From Veillonellaceae bacterium (GTDB lineage Bacteria; Bacillota_C; Negativicutes; UBA1444): DNA of 19,223 bases. Location of the stretch: contig JAAZNU010000041.1 of NCBI GenBank assembly GCA_012798135.1, forward strand, positions 1 to 19,223. Reading direction: 5' to 3'. The stretch's first letter is position 1; each line of letters opens with the position of its first letter. The notes under the pieces are model-generated. The model searched no databases, was not told the DNA's origin, and saw only the letters and a list, made by a program, of their open reading frames with translations. Shown here piece after piece: positions 7,249 to 16,364 of this stretch. Made by a program: the position numbers and the translations under genes.

Positions 7249-8235
7249 ATGGGAATCAAAACAAAAGCGGCACTCTTGAAGGGACCCTACGATATCGAAC
7301 TGATCGACCGTGAATTATCCTGCCAGGATGATGAAGTCATCGTTCGCAATCACCTTGTCGGAATTTGCGGCTCGGACAAAAGCTTTTATCGAGGCCAAAT
7401 GCCGCCAAAAACAGCGGAATTTCGGCAGGAACCAAAATTCCCTTTCCTATTGGGTCATGAAAGCGGTGGCTATGTTGTCGAAGTCGGCGCTAAAGTCCGG
7501 GATTTCAAAGTCGGTGACCAAGTAATCAGCTTCGGCTGGAACAACAACTATGCTGAATATTTTGTCGCCAAAGATTTTCAACTGCAGCCGGTTCCTGACG
7601 GAATGAATATGGATCTGGCCAGCCTGGGGGAACCGATTTCCTGCGCCATGTACTCCGGCATGAATTCCGGTGTACAGCTGGGAGATGTCGTTGTCGTAAT
7701 GGGCGCCGGCTTTGCCGGGCAAATCATCGCCCAGTGCGCCAAACTCAAAGGCGCTCACAGGGTTGTCGTCGCCGATGTTCTGGATGGCAAACTTCAACTT
7801 GCCAAACAATTGGGTGCAGACCTCACCGTGAATATGAAAAAGGAAAACTTGAATGAAATCGTTGCGGATCTGACTCACGGCGCCGGAGCCGACGTCGTTG
7901 TCGAGGCGGCAGGATCGGAAAGTTCGTTCAACACGGCTTCCGAAATTATTCGCCATAATGGCAAGTTTGTTTTCTACAGTTGGGTCACGCAACCGATCAC
8001 CCTGAATATCAGCCGCTGGCATGATGATGGGCTGGAGTTCATCAATACCTGCCTGGTCCACCATACCTGGCGTGAACGCTATGTATGGACGCCTGCCACG
8101 TTGCGACCGGTTCTGCAGGATCAAATTCAGATAAAACCATTAATTACCAATGAATTCAAGCTGGAAGATATCCGGGCGGGGTTTGATTTGGCCGACAAGG
8201 ACGACAGCGCGATCAAGATTGTTTTTCGCATCTAA
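7249..8235 (+). CDS. zinc-type MDR alcohol dehydrogenase lacking the structural zinc lobe
   Basis: This 328-residue medium-chain dehydrogenase probably oxidises a hydroxyl of the acid imported by GntP, using NAD(P). The catalytic zinc site is intact: C40 (GICGSD), H70 and E71 (GHES), with E128 in the LGEP motif. The nucleotide fold begins at GAGFAG (152-157), with an acidic end to the second strand (VVVADV) that favours NAD. Between residues 72 and 128 there is no cysteine, so the four-cysteine structural zinc lobe of classical alcohol, threonine or idonate dehydrogenases is absent and the protein is correspondingly short. AAGGAGG (7234-7240) sits 8 nt before the ATG. It is the second and last gene of the sigma-54 unit, ending at a strong terminator. 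The substrate is unknown; candidates are an aldonate, another sugar acid or a polyol. Confidence 0.88.
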   Translation: MGIKTKAALLKGPYDIELIDRELSCQDDEVIVRNHLVGICGSDKSFYRGQMPPKTAEFRQEPKFPFLLGHESGGYVVEVGAKVRDFKVGDQVISFGWNNNYAEYFVAKDFQLQPVPDGMNMDLASLGEPISCAMYSGMNSGVQLGDVVVVMGAGFAGQIIAQCAKLKGAHRVVVADVLDGKLQLAKQLGADLTVNMKKENLNEIVADLTHGAGADVVVEAAGSESSFNTASEIIRHNGKFVFYSWVTQPITLNISRWHDDGLEFINTCLVHHTWRERYVWTPATLRPVLQDQIQIKPLITNEFKLEDIRAGFDLADKDDSAIKIVFRI

Positions 8236-8270
8236 AAAACCAGCACTCCATATACGGGACTCTGATCATT

Positions 8271-8312
8271 AAAACGAATCCGCATCGGTTGATTCCGATG
8301 CGGATTCGTTTT
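8271..8312. terminator. bidirectional terminator between converging units
   Basis: AAAACGAATCCGCATCGG (8271-8288) is repeated perfectly inverted at 8295-8312 around the 6-nt loop TTGATT. The ends give a four-T run on each strand. It lies 35 bases after the dehydrogenase stop and 8 bases after the garD stop on the other strand, so it can serve both transcripts. Confidence 0.9.
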
Positions 8313-8320
8313 GTCATCTT

Positions 8321-9853
8321 TCAGGTAATCGGCGCAGGATTAAACAGGCACAGGTCATTGTGCAGTCCCCATCGGTCGGCCCAGGTTTTCCGGCGACCGC
8401 TGGCCACATCCAGAATCAGTTGGAATATTTCCTGTCCGACTGCTTCGATACTGGATTCGCCCGTCGCGATCGCCCCCGCGTCAACATCAATCAAATCGGG
8501 CCACTGCCTGGCAAGCCCGCTGTGACTGGCTACCTTGATCACCGGCGCCATGGCGAGTCCGTACGGGGTACCGCGTCCCGTGGTAAACACCTGCAGATGG
8601 ATTCCCGACGCCAATTGTTCGGTGCCACAGACGAAATCGCTGGCCGGTGTGGCGGCAAAAATCAGCCCCCTGCGCGTCGGTTTTTCACCCGGCCGCAAAA
8701 CCTCGACAATACTGCTGCTGCCGGATTTGGCGATGGAACCCAGCGCTTTTTCCACAATATTGGCCAGCCCGCCTTTTTTGTTGCCGGGCGTGGGATTGGC
8801 GCTGCGGTCCACTTCTCCCAAGTCCAGATAATGATCGTACCATTTCATTTCACGGAGTAGTGCGCGACCGACTTCTTCGTTTACAGCCCGGGGCGTCAGC
8901 AAATGGATGGCATCCCGCACTTCCGTCACTTCCGAAAACAACACTGTCGCCCCGGCGCGCACCAATAGATCGGCGGCATAACCGACCGCCGGATTGGCTG
9001 TGACGCCGGAAAAAGCATCACTGCCGCCGCATTGCAAACCGACCACCAGATCGGCCACCGGGCAGGTGACCCGCTGGCGGCGATTCAGCCGCTCCAGTCG
9101 TTCCGCAGCCATGTTCATGATCGCCTCAATGATCTTGGCGAACCCCGGCTGATTCTGGATCACCAAAATGTTTTCCCGCTTGTCATCGGGCAACAGACGC
9201 TCCGGCAGCAATTTTTCACAACCGAGCCCAACGATCATCACCTCGCCGCCCAAATTGGGATGAGTGGCCAGATTGCGCAACGTGCGGATCGGCACGACAG
9301 CTTCCGGCGCATTGATCGCCACGCCGCAACCATAACTGTGATTGAGCGCAACCACATCATCCACGTTGGGAAAGCGGGGTAAAAGTTCCGACTTGATCCG
9401 GTTCACCGCATAGTCGAGCACCCCGGCCACACACTGCACACTGCTGGTTATGCAGAGAATGTTCTTAATGCCGGCAGTACCATCGGCATTGCGGTAGCCT
9501 TCGAAGGTATAGCCCGTTAGTGGCGGCAGCAAAGCGGGAACCTTGTTGGCCAGCGGCAAATCGTCCAAACTCGGCGCCACCGGCAACGCGACGAGCGATT
9601 CGTCGATCCAGCCGCCGCGACGAATCAACTGTCGCGCCTGGCCGATTACTTCACCATACCGGATGATGTCCTGCCCCGACGCAAAATCCACCAGTGCCAC
9701 TTTATGCCCCTGGGGAACATGTTCCGTCAGAATCAGCCCGTCGGCGAAAACGGTTCCTGCCGCCAAGCCACCGTCATTCACGACGATCGCCACGTTATCG
9801 GCGGCATGAACCTTTATATATAACGGAATTTCTGTTATCGGCCTGTTTGGCAT
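8321..9853 (-). CDS. garD: galactarate dehydratase
   Basis: GarD removes water from galactarate (meso) to give 5-dehydro-4-deoxy-D-glucarate. At 510 residues it is close to E. coli GarD (about 523). An N-terminal SAF-like domain (about 1-95) precedes the UxaA/GarD catalytic domain. Visible signatures are [24 protein letters not shown] and a C-terminal [15 protein letters not shown]; that tail, as I recall the family, points to GarD rather than altronate dehydratase UxaA. Cysteines and histidines in these motifs are candidate metal ligands. GAGGGAGG (9861-9868, minus strand) lies 7 nt before the ATG. It is the last gene of the minus-strand operon, 36 bases after the larA-like gene, and ends at the bidirectional terminator. 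Its product is the same as that of GudD upstream, so both aldarates converge on one intermediate. Confidence 0.9.
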   Translation of the reverse strand: MPNRPITEIPLYIKVHAADNVAIVVNDGGLAAGTVFADGLILTEHVPQGHKVALVDFASGQDIIRYGEVIGQARQLIRRGGWIDESLVALPVAPSLDDLPLANKVPALLPPLTGYTFEGYRNADGTAGIKNILCITSSVQCVAGVLDYAVNRIKSELLPRFPNVDDVVALNHSYGCGVAINAPEAVVPIRTLRNLATHPNLGGEVMIVGLGCEKLLPERLLPDDKRENILVIQNQPGFAKIIEAIMNMAAERLERLNRRQRVTCPVADLVVGLQCGGSDAFSGVTANPAVGYAADLLVRAGATVLFSEVTEVRDAIHLLTPRAVNEEVGRALLREMKWYDHYLDLGEVDRSANPTPGNKKGGLANIVEKALGSIAKSGSSSIVEVLRPGEKPTRRGLIFAATPASDFVCGTEQLASGIHLQVFTTGRGTPYGLAMAPVIKVASHSGLARQWPDLIDVDAGAIATGESSIEAVGQEIFQLILDVASGRRKTWADRWGLHNDLCLFNPAPIT

Positions 9854-9889
9854 AGGATTTCCTCCCTCGTTGTAGCTGCCGCAACCAAC

Positions 9890-11200
9890 TCATTCAACAA
9901 TCGGCGTCAACAAATTGTCTTCGCCACCAAACTCCAAATCACGCGGCATATCGACTGCCGTCAACCCGGCATATTTCCCCTGAACCACATCATGATAATA
10001 AGCTTCCGACAACATGATCCGGTCGATATGCAGACTGTTGGGAATGCGGATGATTCGCACCGCCGTCTTGTCCACTCCGTTCAACGTCCGGACGCATAAC
10101 TGGATGGCTTCCTTGTCGGTAGCCACTACCATCGGAATCATTGCGGATTTCAAGACGGTGCTGGTTATGCAGTTCGGGTACATTTTTTCCGGGTCGAGCT
10201 TGTCAAACAATCGCTTGGGTATCGCGCTGGCCAGGCCGACTCCCAGGCCATTTCCGTGTGAGGCGTCTGAAAGGTCGAGCAGGCAAGTTCGCTGGACCCG
10301 GACCCCACCGCTGGCGTACTCCGTGGAAAATGTGCCGGTAATATTGGGATCGACTCCGGTCCCGCTATAGTCTTTGCCAATCTCGTCCACAACCAGGACA
10401 TCGCCTTCCTCCACCAATAAGCGGGGCATATTGGCGAAAGCCAATTGGAGCAAGGTGGGCTCCCGTTCCAGAATACATCCTTTGGGAATCGCTTCTATTT
10501 TGCAGGTTTCATCATAGGCGTTTTCCAGACAGGGGAGCGCAAACAGGATTGGTGCCTTGGCCAGGATTACTTTCGCATTGGCCACTAAATTTTCAGCCAT
10601 TTTTCCCATGCCGTCGGCATGGACGCTTTCCGCTCCGGCCTGCTTGCCCAGACCAACGGCCAACATTTTGCAGATGCCACTCTCGTATTTGCCGCGAAAT
10701 GCGTTATGCGGTTTAATTCGGCAGGACACGACGATTCCGTCCGCCTCATAGGCCAACCGGTCCAAGAACACCGGTTGGCCCAATTCAGATTCCCCCAGCA
10801 GAACCGTTTCCATACAAGACTGAATGGAACACCCCATGCTGGATTCCGTGATCCCATAGCCAGCCAGCACTTCCAGCTGCCCCTCGGCCGTAGCGCCGCC
10901 ATGACTGCCCATCGCCGGTACAATAAACGGAGTGCCCCCCTTGGATAGGACAAAATTCACAATCGCTTTGGTAATGACCGCAACATTGGCCACACCCCGG
11001 CTGCCGGCTGTGATGGCAACGCGCATGCCCGGCCTGATCAGGCCGGCAACCTCCGGCTTTGACAGTTCGGCCAAAATGACTTGCGGCAAATCTTGCGGCG
11101 ATATGGCGGAGCGGGGGAAACTTTGCAGGGCCCGGAACATCCGGGGAATTTCCGTGCCCTGCAATAGTTTGGAAACGACGCCGTTTCTGATTGCGTTCAT
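9890..11200 (-). CDS. LarA-family nickel-dependent 2-hydroxyacid racemase/epimerase homologue
   Basis: This 436-residue protein belongs to the LarA (DUF2088) family, whose characterised members racemise or epimerise 2-hydroxyacids with a nickel-pincer nucleotide. Residues that line up with my recollection of the Lactobacillus LarA nickel site are H100 (GSHGG), H165 (KPHNAF), K178 (GICKML) and H194 (ESVHAD); the 16-residue K-to-H spacing is kept. ATG 11200 is chosen because the family N-terminus (LLQGTEIPRMF) starts nearby and the longer alternative would overlap gudD. There is no Shine-Dalgarno sequence: the start follows the gudD stop by 4 bases (TAACGCGATG), so translation probably depends on coupling. 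Its position between gudD and garD suggests an aldaric acid, glycerate or similar hydroxy acid as substrate. No larB, larC or larE is in the window. Lactate itself seems unlikely. Confidence 0.82.
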   Translation of the reverse strand: MNAIRNGVVSKLLQGTEIPRMFRALQSFPRSAISPQDLPQVILAELSKPEVAGLIRPGMRVAITAGSRGVANVAVITKAIVNFVLSKGGTPFIVPAMGSHGGATAEGQLEVLAGYGITESSMGCSIQSCMETVLLGESELGQPVFLDRLAYEADGIVVSCRIKPHNAFRGKYESGICKMLAVGLGKQAGAESVHADGMGKMAENLVANAKVILAKAPILFALPCLENAYDETCKIEAIPKGCILEREPTLLQLAFANMPRLLVEEGDVLVVDEIGKDYSGTGVDPNITGTFSTEYASGGVRVQRTCLLDLSDASHGNGLGVGLASAIPKRLFDKLDPEKMYPNCITSTVLKSAMIPMVVATDKEAIQLCVRTLNGVDKTAVRIIRIPNSLHIDRIMLSEAYYHDVVQGKYAGLTAVDMPRDLEFGGEDNLLTPIVE

Positions 11201-11204
11201 CGCG

Positions 11205-12563
11205 TTAGCGAACCAGACAGGGCCGTTTGGGATCAAACTGCCAGCCAGGAATCAGATATTGCATGGCCATCGCGTCATCGCGGGCGCCCAGGCAATTGTC
11301 CGTATAGAGCTTGTTCGCTTTTTCGATCTGCGCCATATCGACGTCGATACCGAGTCCCGGTTTATCGGGGACCGCAACCATGCCGCCAACAATCTTGAGC
11401 GGCTCCTTAGTCAGCCGTTCCTGGCCTTCCTGCCAAATCCAGTGAGTGTCCAAGGCGGCAATGTTGCCCGGAGCCGCCGCGCCGACATGGGTAAACATCG
11501 CCAGCGAAATATCGAAGTGGTTGTTGGAGTGTGAGCCCCAAGTCAGACCCCATTCATGGCACAGCTGCGCTACTCGCACCGATCCCTGCAGGGTCCAGAA
11601 ATGCGGATCCGCCAAGGGGATGTCCACGGAGTGGAGCTGCAGGGAATGGCCCATTTGCCGCCAATCGGTGGCGATCATGTTGGTTGCCGTTTTCAGTCCG
11701 GTCGCCCGGCGGAACTCCGCCATCACTTCCCGGCCCGAGTAGCCGTTTTCCGCGCCGCAGGGGTCTTCGGCATACGCCAGGACATCACGTTTGCCGCGGC
11801 ACAACCGAATCGCTTCCTGCAGTGACCAGGCACCGTTGGGGTCGATGGTAATCCGCGCCTTGGGGAAGCGCCGAGCCAGAGCCGTCACCGCCGCGATCTC
11901 CGCCTCGCCGTTCAAAACGCCGCCTTTGAGTTTAAAATCATTGAACCCGTATTTCTCATAGGCTGCTTCCGCCAGACGCACGACGGCCTCCGGCGTCAAG
12001 GCCTCTTCATGGCGAAGCCGGTACCAATCGATTTTCGCGTCCGGATCGCTGCGGTACGCAAGATCGGTTTTGCGTCGGTCGCCCACATAGAATAGATAAC
12101 CGAGCATTTCCACCGACTGCCGCTGTTGCCCCGTGCCCAGCAGCGCAGCCACCGGCACTTCCAGAAACTGACCAAGCAGGTCCAGTAGCGCCGCCTCAAT
12201 CGCGGTCACCACATGAATCGTAATCCGCAGGTCGAAGGTCTGCAAACCGCGGCCGCCGGAGTCATAGTCGGCAAATTGCCGCCGGACCTGGTTGAGGATA
12301 TTATTGTAAGTTGCGACGGATTGGCCGACGACAAGTGGTTTTGCCGCTTCCAGCGTTTGGCGGATACGTTCGCCGCCGGGGATTTCACCCACGCCGGTGT
12401 GTCCGGCATTATCCTTCAAAATAACAATATTACGGGTAAAAAACGGGCTATGCGCCCCACTGAGGTTAAGCAGCATACTGTCAAAACCTGCGACCGGAAT
12501 GACGGTCATCTCGGTGACTTTCGGCGCACCGCCCGACGGGAAATTGTTCAGTTGCGGATTCAT
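11205..12563 (-). CDS. gudD: glucarate dehydratase
   Basis: This enolase-superfamily enzyme dehydrates D-glucarate (often also L-idarate) to 5-dehydro-4-deoxy-D-glucarate. At 452 residues it matches E. coli GudD (446). The catalytic set is complete and, by my recollection of the E. coli numbering, shifted by a constant six: K211 and K213 in FKLKGG, D241 in TIDPNGAW, E266 in AEDPCGAE, N295 in TNMIATD, and H345 in GSHSNNHFD. The family-typical GEIPGGE is near the N-terminus. ATG 12563 is preferred to an upstream TTG at 12584 because GAGGGGAG (12571-12578, minus strand) sits 7 nt before it. It follows the iron-type dehydrogenase gene by 21 bases and its stop is coupled to the larA-like start. 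With all known catalytic residues present, this is more likely true GudD than the less active GudX paralogue. Confidence 0.95.
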   Translation of the reverse strand: MNPQLNNFPSGGAPKVTEMTVIPVAGFDSMLLNLSGAHSPFFTRNIVILKDNAGHTGVGEIPGGERIRQTLEAAKPLVVGQSVATYNNILNQVRRQFADYDSGGRGLQTFDLRITIHVVTAIEAALLDLLGQFLEVPVAALLGTGQQRQSVEMLGYLFYVGDRRKTDLAYRSDPDAKIDWYRLRHEEALTPEAVVRLAEAAYEKYGFNDFKLKGGVLNGEAEIAAVTALARRFPKARITIDPNGAWSLQEAIRLCRGKRDVLAYAEDPCGAENGYSGREVMAEFRRATGLKTATNMIATDWRQMGHSLQLHSVDIPLADPHFWTLQGSVRVAQLCHEWGLTWGSHSNNHFDISLAMFTHVGAAAPGNIAALDTHWIWQEGQERLTKEPLKIVGGMVAVPDKPGLGIDVDMAQIEKANKLYTDNCLGARDDAMAMQYLIPGWQFDPKRPCLVR

Positions 12564-12584
12564 AACATCGCTCCCCTCACGCAA

Positions 12585-13697
12585 TCATTCATGTTTGATT
12601 TCTGTTGCCAACCGATCGATCCGGCGAATCGCCGCCAGCACCATTTCCGCAGTCACAGCAAACGGCATACACGCCATGGCGGTCGCATCGGCTGACGCCC
12701 GGCAGGCAATCTGAAGTTCCGCTTCCGACATATTGGCGATCTGGTTCAGCCTCGTCGGAATGCCGCATTGCTCCGCCAAGTTGATCTCGTTAATGATTTC
12801 TTCGTCTGGTCGTTCTTCCAAGGCAAGCAGACACAAATTGCCATAGCCGACGATACTGCCATGCGCCACCGCATGAGTGGACGGAATTTTGGTGAATCCA
12901 TTATAAATCGCATGCGCTGCCGCATTGCGCAGTTTTTCCCCGCCAAAAATCGACGACAACCCCGCATTGAGAATAATCGCGTCAATAATCGAATCAAATT
13001 CGTCACTCAGGCGTTGCTCTTCCACTGCTTGCCGGGCCGACTGCCCGAAGCGCTGAATGATCTCATAACAAATCTGCCCGTTCATTACCGCCGAAATAGT
13101 GATACTGTTCGCCGGCATTTCAGAGGCGGCCGCACGCAGTTCGTACATTTTCGCCAGCGTATCGCCCAGACCGGCAATCAACCAGGAAACAGGGGTGGCC
13201 AGAATGACCGAAGTATCGACGACTACTCCCGCCGGGCAGTCCGCCAGAAAAAGATTGCCGGCAAATTCACCGTGGTTGTTGTACACCACCGACAACGGCG
13301 TCATGGCCGCGCAGGTCGCGGCGATCGTGGGAACCGTCACTACCGGCAATTTGCACTTCTCGCCGACTGCTTTTCCAGTATCCAGCGCCTTGCCTCCGCC
13401 GACGGCAACCAAAGCCTCAGCTTGGCAGGAGAGGGCATCTTCCGCCAGCCGCTGAATGTTTTCCTGGGAACATTCGCCGCCATACCAGTCAAACGCGGCA
13501 ATTTCGACTCCCGCTTGCTCCAGACTGGCATAAATGCCTGCCCTGGTTTTAGCTAAAGCAGTCTTGCCGCCCAAAACATAGACCTTTTTCCCCTGCGACC
13601 GGCAAATCGCCCCCAATGCCGCGAGCGCTCCCGGGCCACGGACAACTTTGCCCGGAAAAGGCAACCGGACAACCTGTTTACTCATACTGTCGCCCAA
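12585..13697 (-). CDS. iron-type (GldA-like) alcohol dehydrogenase
   Basis: This 370-residue group III dehydrogenase is related to glycerol dehydrogenase GldA and to E. coli YbdH/HcxA. The metal ligands expected for the family are D179 (GLGDTLAK), H262 (AAHAIYNG) and H279 (VAHGSIVGYG), and the nucleotide loop is VGGGKALDTGK (about 99-109). The ATG at 13685 lies 21 nt from AAGGAGG (13707-13713, minus strand), while the in-frame TTG at 13697 is 9 nt away; TTG is therefore the likely start. It sits between the transporter and gudD, with 70 bases before it that contain a hairpin. In context it could reduce an aldehyde or 2-oxoacid formed after aldarate cleavage, for example tartronate semialdehyde to glycerate. 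That role is inference; the family is clear. Confidence 0.88.
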   Translation of the reverse strand: MGDSMSKQVVRLPFPGKVVRGPGALAALGAICRSQGKKVYVLGGKTALAKTRAGIYASLEQAGVEIAAFDWYGGECSQENIQRLAEDALSCQAEALVAVGGGKALDTGKAVGEKCKLPVVTVPTIAATCAAMTPLSVVYNNHGEFAGNLFLADCPAGVVVDTSVILATPVSWLIAGLGDTLAKMYELRAAASEMPANSITISAVMNGQICYEIIQRFGQSARQAVEEQRLSDEFDSIIDAIILNAGLSSIFGGEKLRNAAAHAIYNGFTKIPSTHAVAHGSIVGYGNLCLLALEERPDEEIINEINLAEQCGIPTRLNQIANMSEAELQIACRASADATAMACMPFAVTAEMVLAAIRRIDRLATEIKHE

Positions 13698-13719
13698 AAT
13701 TCACACCCTCCTTGTTGTG

Positions 13720-13757
13720 AAAAGAAGGGCAAAGAGCCGGAAAACTCCTTACCCTTC
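13720..13757 (-). terminator. hairpin with short U tract after tctC (partial terminator or 3' stabiliser)
   Basis: On the minus strand GAAGGGTAAGGAG (13757-13745) pairs along its whole length with CTCTTTGCCCTTC (13736-13724), counting two G-U wobbles, around the loop TTTTCCGG. TTTT follows at 13723-13720. It lies between tctC and the dehydrogenase gene, within an otherwise tightly packed operon. The U tract is short, so leaky termination is expected, leaving more binding-protein mRNA than enzyme mRNA. Confidence 0.65.
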
Positions 13758-13767
13758 CAACCGAAAC

Positions 13768-14784
13768 CTACTTCTTGGCAGCGCCGCCGAAACCGGCTTT
13801 TTCGACCAGGCCTCTCAGTACCGCTTCATCTTTTTTCAGATATTCGATCGCCTTGGCGGTAGGCATATAATTGGTCGTAATCATGAATTTTTTCATCTCG
13901 GCCTGAAACTCCGGATTTTTGCTGACTTTTTCCACAGCGGCGTTGAATTTTTCGATGATCTCCGTAGGAGTTCCTTTGGGGAAGGCAAAGAAGAAGTATT
14001 TGGAGAAAGCGACATCGATTCCCTGCTCTTTAAAAGTCGGTACATCGGGCAGCTGAGGATGCCGTTTCTCGGACAGCACGCCGAGAACCCGGAATTTGCC
14101 CGCATCGATAAACTGTTTGATCAGACCGTACTGGGTGCCGATGATATCGATCTGGTTGCCCATGAGCGCGGCTGTTTTGGCGGCGGCGGAACCGACATCC
14201 ACCACATTGAGCTTAATACCGGTTTTCTCTTCCACGGCCAGAACATGGATATGGGTAAAATTGCCGACTTCCGTCGCGAACTTTACGCTCTTTGGATTCG
14301 CCTTGGATTCTGCAACGACATCTTTCATCGTTTTAAACTTGGACTCGGCATTGACGGCGAACACATTGGTATCATCCAACAACGCCACGTTCGCCACGGC
14401 CAGATCATCATAGGAAAAGTTACTCAGACCCATGATTCTATGCAGAGGGAAACCGGGATGGTAGAACAGCACAGTGTAGCCATCCGGCGGAGCTTCCTTC
14501 ACTTTCTTCGTGCCGGCCGTGCCGCCAGCGGCTCCGGCATTGACAATGACCACCGCTTTGCCCAATTCTTTTTCCAGGTATTTTCCCATGATCCGGGCAT
14601 TCGTGTCGGTATCGCCGCCGGCGCCGGCCGGGACGACGATTTGGACCGGTTTGGTCGGATACTGAATCGCCTGTTTTCCTTCCGGTTTGGCCGCTGGTTT
14701 GGCGCCGCCACCACACCCCGCCAGCATCAGGCCCAGAATGAAAATCCCTACAACCAGACTCGCGATGGACTTGGAACGCTTCAT
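13768..14784 (-). CDS. tctC: TctC-type solute-binding lipoprotein of a tripartite tricarboxylate transporter
   Basis: This is the extracytoplasmic binding protein that hands a carboxylate to TctAB. The first 24 residues are a lipoprotein signal: KRSK, a hydrophobic stretch, then the lipobox LAGC with the lipidated cysteine at C24, followed by a short Gly/Ala/Lys-rich linker. The mature part shows family features: YPTKPVQIVVPAGAGGDTD near the start and VVIVNAGAAGGTAG in the first lobe, and LPDVPTFKEQGI in the second half, where the PDVPT signature is typical. Length (338) is normal. A purine stretch (GGGGAAGGGG) lies 8 nt before the ATG, and upstream of that is an A-rich leader within the 56-base gap after tctA. 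Placement with gudD and garD suggests glucarate and/or galactarate as ligand, but TctC specificity cannot be read reliably from sequence. Confidence 0.93.
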   Translation of the reverse strand: MKRSKSIASLVVGIFILGLMLAGCGGGAKPAAKPEGKQAIQYPTKPVQIVVPAGAGGDTDTNARIMGKYLEKELGKAVVIVNAGAAGGTAGTKKVKEAPPDGYTVLFYHPGFPLHRIMGLSNFSYDDLAVANVALLDDTNVFAVNAESKFKTMKDVVAESKANPKSVKFATEVGNFTHIHVLAVEEKTGIKLNVVDVGSAAAKTAALMGNQIDIIGTQYGLIKQFIDAGKFRVLGVLSEKRHPQLPDVPTFKEQGIDVAFSKYFFFAFPKGTPTEIIEKFNAAVEKVSKNPEFQAEMKKFMITTNYMPTAKAIEYLKKDEAVLRGLVEKAGFGGAAKK

Positions 14785-14840
14785 GTTTAAAACCCCTTCC
14801 CCTTTTTTATTTATTTATTTTTGGGTTCAACCTTAGTTAT

Positions 14841-16355
14841 TCAGGCCCTGGATGGCGAGCTCTTTTTGTGTCCTTTATAGATGATCCAGGCGACGGAAAG
14901 AAGCGTCAATGCAAAAAACAGCGCGGCGATCGGCTGGAACAAGAATGGCATAAAATCGCCACCGGTATGCATCAACCCGCGCCGCAGGTTAGTTTCCACC
15001 ATCGGCCCCAGGATGAACCCCAAGATTAACGGCGCCAATGGGTAGTCTTGCTTTTCCAGGCCAAAGCCCAGCAGGCCAAACAGCAGCAAACTCCAAACAT
15101 CGGTCATGTCATTGTTCAGACCATACGCTCCCACTACACACAGAGAAATGATGATCGGCAACAAAATATGCTTGGGAATATCCAATGCTTTCACAAAGAT
15201 GCGCAATCCCCAGAACTCGACAATCAGCATCACAAAATGCGCAATAATCAGCGCAGCGAAGATGGCATAAACCAGATGGCCGTGGGAGGTAAGCAACAGC
15301 GGTCCGGGGGTAACCCCGTGAATCATGAACCCGCCGAGCAGCATGGCCGTCACTGTGTCCCCGGGAATACCGAGGGTCAGCAAGGGCAGGAATGCTCCGC
15401 CCACAGCAGCGTTGTTCGAAGTTTCCGAGGCAACAATGCCGTCAATAACCCCGGTACCGAATTTTTCCGGCGTTTTGGACTGGCTCTTGGCCACCGCATA
15501 GGCCAGCAGATTTGACGTACCGCCGCCAATGCCCGGCAAAATGCCGATGACCAATCCAATCACGAACGAACGGACAAAGTTCAGTTTTTGCGATAGCGCC
15601 TCGACGATTGTAAAACCGAAGCCTTTAATTTTACCGAGAGCGATCTTGTGTTTGGCTGCGTCATAGACCCGGCCTTTGATCCAGCAGCCTTCCGATTCCT
15701 TCATCACTTCGGTAACGGCAAAAAGCCCAATCAGCACAGGCAATAGGTCAAACCCGGAAGAAAGCTGGTCAATGCCAAAGGTAAACCGGGGGGTGGCATC
15801 AACCGGTGCGATGCCGATAAACGCCATCATCATGCCAATCAAACAGGCGAGGAGGCCTTTGGGCATTGATTTTCCCGACAAACTGGCGATGAGAGTAAGC
15901 GAAAAAACCGCAATGGCGAAATATTCGTAAGGACCGAATTTCAAGGCGATCGTGGATAGCGGCGGAGCGAGAAAGATGAGCGCGAAGACACTGAGCAAAC
16001 CGCCCAGGAAAGAAGCGACGATTCCTACGCCGAGAGCCTTTCCCGCCTCGCCGCGTTTTGCCATGGGGGAACCGTCAAAACAAGTAGCGACTGAAGAAGG
16101 TGTCCCGGGAATATTGATCAAAATTGCCGAAATCAGGCCGCCAGATACGCCGCCGACGTACAGGCCGATTAACAGCGAAATCGCGGCGGTGATATCCATG
16201 CCAAAAGTCAACGGAATGCACAGCGCCACCGCCATCGTCGCCGTCAAACCGGGGATGGAGCCGAAAACAATGCCGACAACGACTCCCAGTACAATGAGCG
16301 CCATTACTTTGAACGTCAATACTGCAGCAAAGCCAGTAATAAACATTTCCAGCAT
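14841..16355 (-). CDS. tctA: TctA: large membrane subunit of a tripartite tricarboxylate transporter
   Basis: This 504-residue membrane protein is the main translocation subunit of a secondary, binding-protein-dependent transporter. About 11-12 hydrophobic segments are visible. Family signatures are GSIPGLTATMAVALCIPLTFGMD near the N-terminus, the mirrored GILPGIGGGTSNLLAYAVA in the middle, and LGIPGDTVTAMLLGGFMIHGVTPGP; the two PG loops mark the internal repeat. AGGAGG lies 6 nt before the ATG and contains the end of the tctB stop codon, so the two genes are tightly coupled. The C-terminal tail (GHKKSSPSRA) is short and basic, consistent with a cytoplasmic end. Gene order here is tctB-tctA-tctC rather than the more common C-B-A. 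Confidence 0.95.
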   Translation of the reverse strand: MLEMFITGFAAVLTFKVMALIVLGVVVGIVFGSIPGLTATMAVALCIPLTFGMDITAAISLLIGLYVGGVSGGLISAILINIPGTPSSVATCFDGSPMAKRGEAGKALGVGIVASFLGGLLSVFALIFLAPPLSTIALKFGPYEYFAIAVFSLTLIASLSGKSMPKGLLACLIGMMMAFIGIAPVDATPRFTFGIDQLSSGFDLLPVLIGLFAVTEVMKESEGCWIKGRVYDAAKHKIALGKIKGFGFTIVEALSQKLNFVRSFVIGLVIGILPGIGGGTSNLLAYAVAKSQSKTPEKFGTGVIDGIVASETSNNAAVGGAFLPLLTLGIPGDTVTAMLLGGFMIHGVTPGPLLLTSHGHLVYAIFAALIIAHFVMLIVEFWGLRIFVKALDIPKHILLPIIISLCVVGAYGLNNDMTDVWSLLLFGLLGFGLEKQDYPLAPLILGFILGPMVETNLRRGLMHTGGDFMPFLFQPIAALFFALTLLSVAWIIYKGHKKSSPSRA

Positions 16356-16364
16356 AAGATCCTC

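Noticed and set aside
7447..8124. A 225-codon minus-strand frame inside the zinc-type dehydrogenase gene
   Set aside because: It is antisense to a gene with intact catalytic motifs and a strong ribosome binding site; no domain is recognisable in the translation.
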